Shown here piece after piece: positions 60,061 to 64,000 of a stretch of 64,000 nt of DNA. The notes under the pieces were generated by a model. That model worked only from the letters and a program-made list of their open reading frames with translations. It was not told the DNA's origin and searched no databases. Both the position numbers and the translations under genes were made by a program. Origin of the DNA: an uncultured Rhodospirillaceae bacterium (GTDB lineage Bacteria > Pseudomonadota > Alphaproteobacteria > Reyranellales > Reyranellaceae); the NCBI GenBank assembly GCA_945952105.1, contig CAMFGZ010000011.1, positions 1-64,000 of the forward strand, read 5' to 3'. Position 1 is the first letter of the stretch; each line of letters opens with the position of its first letter.

Positions 60061-60975
60061 TCACTTCGGCGCCGGCGTCATCGTTCCCGCCGGCAGCGCG
60101 GCGCAGTGGTCGTAGATATCGCTCGGCCGCGTGAACCAGACCTTGTCCTTCTGCGGATGCTTCGCGATGTGCGACAGCGCCTCGCGCAACGCGCGCAGCC
60201 GGTAGGGCTGGCCCACGATCATCGTGTGGAGGGCGATGCCGCAGACCAGCGGCTGCTTCGCCGACTGCCGCAGCAGCTCCTCGAACTGACCGATGATCAT
60301 GTCGCGGAATTCGTCACCGCTGTGATGGCGCACCAGCACCTGCGGACTGTCGTTGACCTCGATCGGATAGGGCACGCTCAGCAGGGGGCCCGAGCGGGTC
60401 TTCATCCAGATCGGCTGGTCGTCGTTGGGCCAGTCCATCAGGAAGTCGTAGCCGGTCTCCTTGAGAAGATCCGGAGTGACGCGCGTCGAAGCCATCCACG
60501 GCGCCATCCAGCCGCGTGGCCGCTTGCCCGAGGCCTTCTCGATCGAGTCGCTGATCTCCTGCAGGAAGCGCTTCTCGTCGGCCTCCCACATACCGCCGTG
60601 ACGCTCGGCATTGGTGCGGCCATGGCCGATGAATTCGTCGCCACGCGCCTTCAGCGCATCGACGATCTGCGGCGCATAATCGAACACCGTGGTGTTGATC
60701 AGGTGCGCGGCCGGCAGGTTGAGCTCGTCGAACATTTCCAGCAGGCGCCACACGCCGACTCGGTTGCCGTAGTCGCGCCAGGCGAAGGTGCGCGGATCGG
60801 GCGGCGGGTTGGCGACGGTAAGCAGATGCCCCTCGCCCGCACCGAAAGCGAAATGCTCGATGTTCAGGCCGAGATAGACGGCGAGCCGCTTGCCCTCCGG
60901 CCATGAATAGTCCTTGCGCTCCGTGATCGGCGAATAGGCGTAGCGATCATGATAAGGCAGCTTGATCGTGTGCAT
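60061..60975 (-). CDS. Polysaccharide deacetylase-family protein, PuuE-like
   Basis: This 304-residue NodB-type protein runs GEGHLLTVANPPPDPRTFAWRDYGNRVGVWRLLEMFDE, then IGHGRTNAERHGGM and PRGWMAPWMAST. This resembles the group of cyclic-imidase and PuuE allantoinase relatives more than chitin deacetylases. Those act on amide rings, so a cytoplasmic amidohydrolase role is plausible, but the substrate is unknown. There is no signal peptide. It starts 2 bases after the PhyH gene. Confidence 0.85.
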   Translation of the reverse strand: MHTIKLPYHDRYAYSPITERKDYSWPEGKRLAVYLGLNIEHFAFGAGEGHLLTVANPPPDPRTFAWRDYGNRVGVWRLLEMFDELNLPAAHLINTTVFDYAPQIVDALKARGDEFIGHGRTNAERHGGMWEADEKRFLQEISDSIEKASGKRPRGWMAPWMASTRVTPDLLKETGYDFLMDWPNDDQPIWMKTRSGPLLSVPYPIEVNDSPQVLVRHHSGDEFRDMIIGQFEELLRQSAKQPLVCGIALHTMIVGQPYRLRALREALSHIAKHPQKDKVWFTRPSDIYDHCAALPAGTMTPAPK

Positions 60976-60977
60976 TC

Positions 60978-61820
60978 CTACCTCTTGACGACCGCAACCT
61001 TGTTGTCGGTCTGCTCTGTATTCATCTTACGGAAGCGGTCGACCGCCTCGGCGTGAAAGGCGCGCTCCTCCGGCCCCGCTTCCTGAAGGGGGCGGCGCTC
61101 GTCGTCGAAATGTCCGTACTTGTCCTCGCCGCGCACCAGCATAGCGCTGACGCGCGTCGGCGAGGTGCAGCGCGCCGAGGTCGGGATGTAGCTGATGCCG
61201 AGGCCGATGCGCCGGTCGTTCGAGCGGTTGGGCCGCGAATTGTGCACGAGATGGGTATGATGCAGCGAGAACTGCCCGGCCTTCACCGGCATGAATGCCG
61301 TCTTGCTGCGATCGAAATTGCCTGCCAACTCCTGGCCGCGCGACAGCAGGTTCTCGGGATCCTGCATCTCCGCATGCGGCAGCTGCCCGAGCTTGTGCGA
61401 CCCCGGCACGACTTCCATGCAGCCCGCCTCGACCGGTGCATCCGTGAGCGCGACCCAGGCCGTGACGTGGCAGGCGGGCTCCAGCGCGAAGTAGGTCGCA
61501 TCCTGATGCCAGCTCACATAGGCGCCGGAACCCGCATCCTTGGGCCAGACGCTGAGGTGAAACAGGCGGATGTCCGGTCCGATCAGATCCTCGACCGCGT
61601 CGAGTATCTCGGGCGAATGCACGATCTCGTCGACCCATGGGAACAGAAGGTGCGGTTTGAAATTATGGCCGCGCGTCAGCTTCTGCCCCTGCGCGCGCTC
61701 GAATGTCTCGAGCCTGTCCCGCCAGACACGCGTGCGCTCGGTCGAGAAGGCGTCGACAGGGCAGACAAACCCGTCACGCTCGTAGCCTGCGACCTGTTCC
61801 GGCGTGAGTTTCTTCGGCAT
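60978..61820 (-). CDS. Phytanoyl-CoA dioxygenase (PhyH) family protein
   Basis: This 280-residue Fe(II)/2-oxoglutarate enzyme has His105-x-Asp107 (WHQDATY), His193 (VHNSRPNRS) and an Arg near 204 for 2-oxoglutarate. The family hydroxylates diverse small molecules in bacteria. The start at 61820 lies 1 base after the SDR stop, so it is coupled. An upstream open frame to 61967 is not supported. It is the second gene of a four-gene operon. Confidence 0.9.
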   Translation of the reverse strand: MPKKLTPEQVAGYERDGFVCPVDAFSTERTRVWRDRLETFERAQGQKLTRGHNFKPHLLFPWVDEIVHSPEILDAVEDLIGPDIRLFHLSVWPKDAGSGAYVSWHQDATYFALEPACHVTAWVALTDAPVEAGCMEVVPGSHKLGQLPHAEMQDPENLLSRGQELAGNFDRSKTAFMPVKAGQFSLHHTHLVHNSRPNRSNDRRIGLGISYIPTSARCTSPTRVSAMLVRGEDKYGHFDDERRPLQEAGPEERAFHAEAVDRFRKMNTEQTDNKVAVVKR

Positions 61821-61821
61821 G

Positions 61822-62583
61822 TCAGTGCGCCGTCCATCCGCCGTCGACGAACAGCAGCGTTCCCGTGGTGAAGGAGGAATCCGACGACGCGAGGAAGAGC
61901 GCGGCCCTGGCGACCTCCTCCGGCTGGCCGATACGCCCCATCGGATGGCGTGTTTTCCAGAGCGCACGCGCGGCTTCGGGATCGGCCTGCCGCTTCAGCG
62001 AGCGTGCCGGCATCGGCGTGTCGATGACGCCCGGCATCAGCGCGTTGACGCGGATGCCCTGCCGCGCGTGGTCGACGGCGACGGTCTTGGTGAAGGAAGC
62101 GATCGCGCCCTTGGAGGCGATGTAGGCCACGTTGTTGCCGAGGCTCGACTGCGCGAGCTGAGAGCCCAGGGTCACGATCGCACCGGACTTCGCGGCGATC
62201 ATCGGCTGGATGGCGTGATGGACCCACAGGAAGGTGCCCTTCACGTTGATCGCGAAGGTGCGATCCCAGGTCGCCTCGTCGATCTTGTCGACCGTGCCGC
62301 CCAGCGACGCGCCGGCGGCCGTCACCAGCACGTCGATGCGGCCCCATTTTTCCAGGATCCTGGCCACGCCGGCCCGTGCCTGCCCACCGTCGGTGACGTC
62401 GGCTGCCACCGTGAGCGCGGCGCCGTCCGCCGCGCCGATCTCGGCCGCGACCCGGGCCAAACCGTCCTCGTCGAGATCGACCAGCGCGACCTTCGCTCCC
62501 TCTGCCGCGAACAGGCGGGCGGTCGCGGCGCCGATGCCGGAAGCGGCGCCCGTGACGATCGCCACCTGATCCTTGAGTTTCAT
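61822..62583 (-). CDS. SDR family oxidoreductase
   Basis: This 253-residue short-chain dehydrogenase has TGAASGIG at 11-18, TAAG (in place of NNAG) at 88-91 and Ser141, Tyr154, Lys158 (YIASKGA). It should oxidise or reduce an alcohol/ketone with NAD(P). It is the first gene of the run SDR-PhyH-deacetylase-cyclase. The PhyH enzyme could make the alcohol it oxidises, or use its product; that is inference. Confidence 0.9.
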   Translation of the reverse strand: MKLKDQVAIVTGAASGIGAATARLFAAEGAKVALVDLDEDGLARVAAEIGAADGAALTVAADVTDGGQARAGVARILEKWGRIDVLVTAAGASLGGTVDKIDEATWDRTFAINVKGTFLWVHHAIQPMIAAKSGAIVTLGSQLAQSSLGNNVAYIASKGAIASFTKTVAVDHARQGIRVNALMPGVIDTPMPARSLKRQADPEAARALWKTRHPMGRIGQPEEVARAALFLASSDSSFTTGTLLFVDGGWTAH

Positions 62584-62624
62584 GGCGGGAAGCTTAGCCC
62601 CTCCCGGCGCTCGTTGTCAGCGCG

Positions 62625-63386
62625 TCAACGCGGCCGCTTGCGCAACGGACGCTTGCTCTGCGCGCGACGCGCCAGCATGTTCAACCCCTCGACCAACCCC
62701 GAGAAAGCCATCGCCGCGTAGATGTAGCCCTTCGGGACATGCATCCCCATACCGTCGGCGATCAGGGTCATTCCGATCATCAGCAGGAAGCCCAGCGCCA
62801 GCATCACGATGGTCGGGTTCTCGCCGATGAACTTCGCCAGCCCATCGGCCGCGGCGAGCATCACCGCGACCGCGACGATCACGGCGATTACCATGATCGG
62901 GATGTCGTCTGTCATGCCGACTGCGGTGATGATGCTGTCGAGCGAGAATACAAGGTCGAGGACGAGGATCTGCCCGATGGCTCCAGCCACCGTCATGCCG
63001 CCTGCCGCAACGGCCGAGACTTCCTCGGCCTCGTGGTCGGCGGTCACGTGATCGCGGATCTCGCTGGTCGCCTTGTAGATCAGGAACAGGCCGCCACCGA
63101 TCAGGATGAGATCGCGCCATGAAAAACCATGGCCGAACAGTGAAAAGATCGGTGCCGTCAGCTGCACGATGAAGGCAACGCCGCTCAGCAGGCCGAGCCT
63201 CAGGAACACAGCCAGCCCGATGCCGATACGGCGGGCGTTGGAGCGTTTCTCCTCCGGCAGCTTGTTGGTCAGGATCGAGATGAAGATCAGGTTGTCGATG
63301 CCCAGCACGACTTCCATCACCACCAGGGTCGCCAGCGCGGCCCAAGCCTGCGGGTCGCGGGCCAAGGCTAAAAGCTCTTCCATCAT
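62625..63386 (-). CDS. TerC family integral membrane protein
   Basis: This 253-residue protein has about seven membrane segments and the family motifs [14 protein letters not shown] near the N-terminus and [15 protein letters not shown] in the middle, with Asp residues in helices as expected for metal transport. TerC relatives are linked to tellurite resistance and manganese export. The start is uncertain: ATG 63386 gives the usual MMEELL beginning, while ATG 63404 would add MTYGVG. It is divergent from the MFS gene at 63464 and separated from the SDR operon by 41 bases. Confidence 0.88.
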   Translation of the reverse strand: MMEELLALARDPQAWAALATLVVMEVVLGIDNLIFISILTNKLPEEKRSNARRIGIGLAVFLRLGLLSGVAFIVQLTAPIFSLFGHGFSWRDLILIGGGLFLIYKATSEIRDHVTADHEAEEVSAVAAGGMTVAGAIGQILVLDLVFSLDSIITAVGMTDDIPIMVIAVIVAVAVMLAAADGLAKFIGENPTIVMLALGFLLMIGMTLIADGMGMHVPKGYIYAAMAFSGLVEGLNMLARRAQSKRPLRKRPR

Positions 63387-63463
63387 CCCAACACCATAGG
63401 TCATTGCTGGGTCGCGCCAAGAGACCTTTATTTTACGAAGCCGAGCCGTTAAGCCCGCAATCG

Positions 63464-64000
63464 ATGTCTTCCCCCGCCGCCCCGGCGCGGCCCACCCCCG
63501 GTTCTGCTCCGCCGACGGCCCCCACGATCGCCATCGTGCTCCTGTCCGTCGCCGCGTTCGCATCGGCGGCCAACATGCGCGTGATCGACCCGCTGCTGGT
63601 CCAGCTTTCCGCCTCGTTCGGCGTCACGGTCGGCGCGGCGTCGATCGCAGCCACCGCCTTCCTGTTCGCCAACGGCGTCTTCGTGCTGGTGCACGGCCCG
63701 TTCGGCGACCGTTACGGCAAGATGCCGGTCGTCGCCATCGCCTGCATCGGCGCCGCCCTCTGCTGCATGCTGGGCGCAGTCTCGGCCTCGCTCGGCATGC
63801 TGACCCTGGCGCGGTTCCTGACGGGCGTGACCGGCTCGGCGATCATCCCGCTCGCCATCGCCTGGGTCGGCGACAATGTGAGCTACGAGAAGCGTCAGGC
63901 GACGCTCGCGCGCTTCCTCACTGGCCAGACGCTGGGTCTCATGACCGGCTCGGCGCTGGGCGGGGCCATCGGCGACTGGCTGGGCTGGCGCTCGGTCTTC
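63464..64000 (+). CDS. MFS transporter, N-terminal part (runs off the window)
   Basis: The frame is open from ATG 63464 to the window end (179 codons, no stop). A Pro/Ala-rich start is followed by hydrophobic segments and MFS features: [32 protein letters not shown] (the motif A loop between TM2 and TM3) and [19 protein letters not shown]. It resembles bacterial drug or arabinose-efflux-type MFS proteins. The substrate is unknown, and the C-terminal half is outside the window. Confidence 0.85.
   Translation, partial: MSSPAAPARPTPGSAPPTAPTIAIVLLSVAAFASAANMRVIDPLLVQLSASFGVTVGAASIAATAFLFANGVFVLVHGPFGDRYGKMPVVAIACIGAALCCMLGAVSASLGMLTLARFLTGVTGSAIIPLAIAWVGDNVSYEKRQATLARFLTGQTLGLMTGSALGGAIGDWLGWRSVF

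Noticed and set aside
62625..63386. Tellurite resistance operon
   Set aside because: Only a TerC-family protein is present; other ter genes are absent, and the family has broader roles.

Overview
The window is GC-rich chromosomal DNA (high G/C at third codon positions, many GTG starts, short intergenic gaps, frequent 4-bp ATGA/GTGA overlaps) from what looks like a soil-type alphaproteobacterium. The content fits a versatile heterotroph of the Reyranella/Bradyrhizobium kind: five Bug/TctC periplasmic binding proteins, a LIV-type amino acid ABC system, TauD/PhyH dioxygenases, amidases, SDRs, acyl-CoA enzymes and beta-lactamase-fold hydrolases. The genus is inference only.

Layout. 1-1549 is visibly more AT-rich and ends in the 3' half of a tRNA-Arg(CCG) gene, so it reads as the right end of an integrated genomic island. 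It holds two small unknown genes between two ~56-bp direct repeats, each repeat carrying a rho-independent terminator. The ordinary chromosome starts after 1549. 1786-3829 is a beta-oxidation-type pair (HSD17B10-like SDR, thiolase). 4070-4246 encodes a 58-residue peptide that matches the lasso-RiPP leader pattern, with no maturation genes nearby. 4458-7960 has MarC, a membrane class III adenylate cyclase and an RraA-family protein. 8052-13776 is a LIV transporter (livGFHM, with a divergent binding-protein gene) with a ChaA-type antiporter attached.

13909-32910 is a chain of uptake and catabolic units: orphan Bug proteins, an MFS carrier, a MetX-like hydrolase, a LysR regulator divergent from a Bug-TauD operon, a sugar ABC transporter without an ATPase, a NIPSNAP/metallo-hydrolase pair, an amidase, small membrane proteins and a secreted lectin-like protein. 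32986-36494 is a tight hydrolase-TauD-MFS operon. 36483-40581 is a regulatory cluster: GlxA-type AraC regulator divergent from an isonitrile hydratase-like gene across a perfect inverted repeat, then NmrA/DUF1772 divergent from an HxlR regulator.

40654-44127 has an acyl-CoA dehydrogenase, an NMT1-like binding protein coupled to a YdcF protein, and an HU protein. 44313-46838 is a hotdog thioesterase followed by an AtzG-like/AtzE-like amidase pair. 46935-58726 carries an aldehyde dehydrogenase, an amino-acid binding protein, a luciferase-like monooxygenase, a FecR/DUF6600 protein with a long disordered tail, a hydroxyacid dehydrogenase, an HpcH aldolase, oligopeptidase B and a serine hydrolase. 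58824-62583 is an SDR-PhyH-deacetylase-cyclase operon. The window closes with TerC and the start of an MFS gene.

Most interesting for follow-up: the orphan lasso-like precursor, the repeat-bounded cassette at the island end, the catabolic operon that ends in its own adenylate cyclase, and a perfect 28-bp inverted repeat (58733-58809) with a diverged partial copy at 17476.
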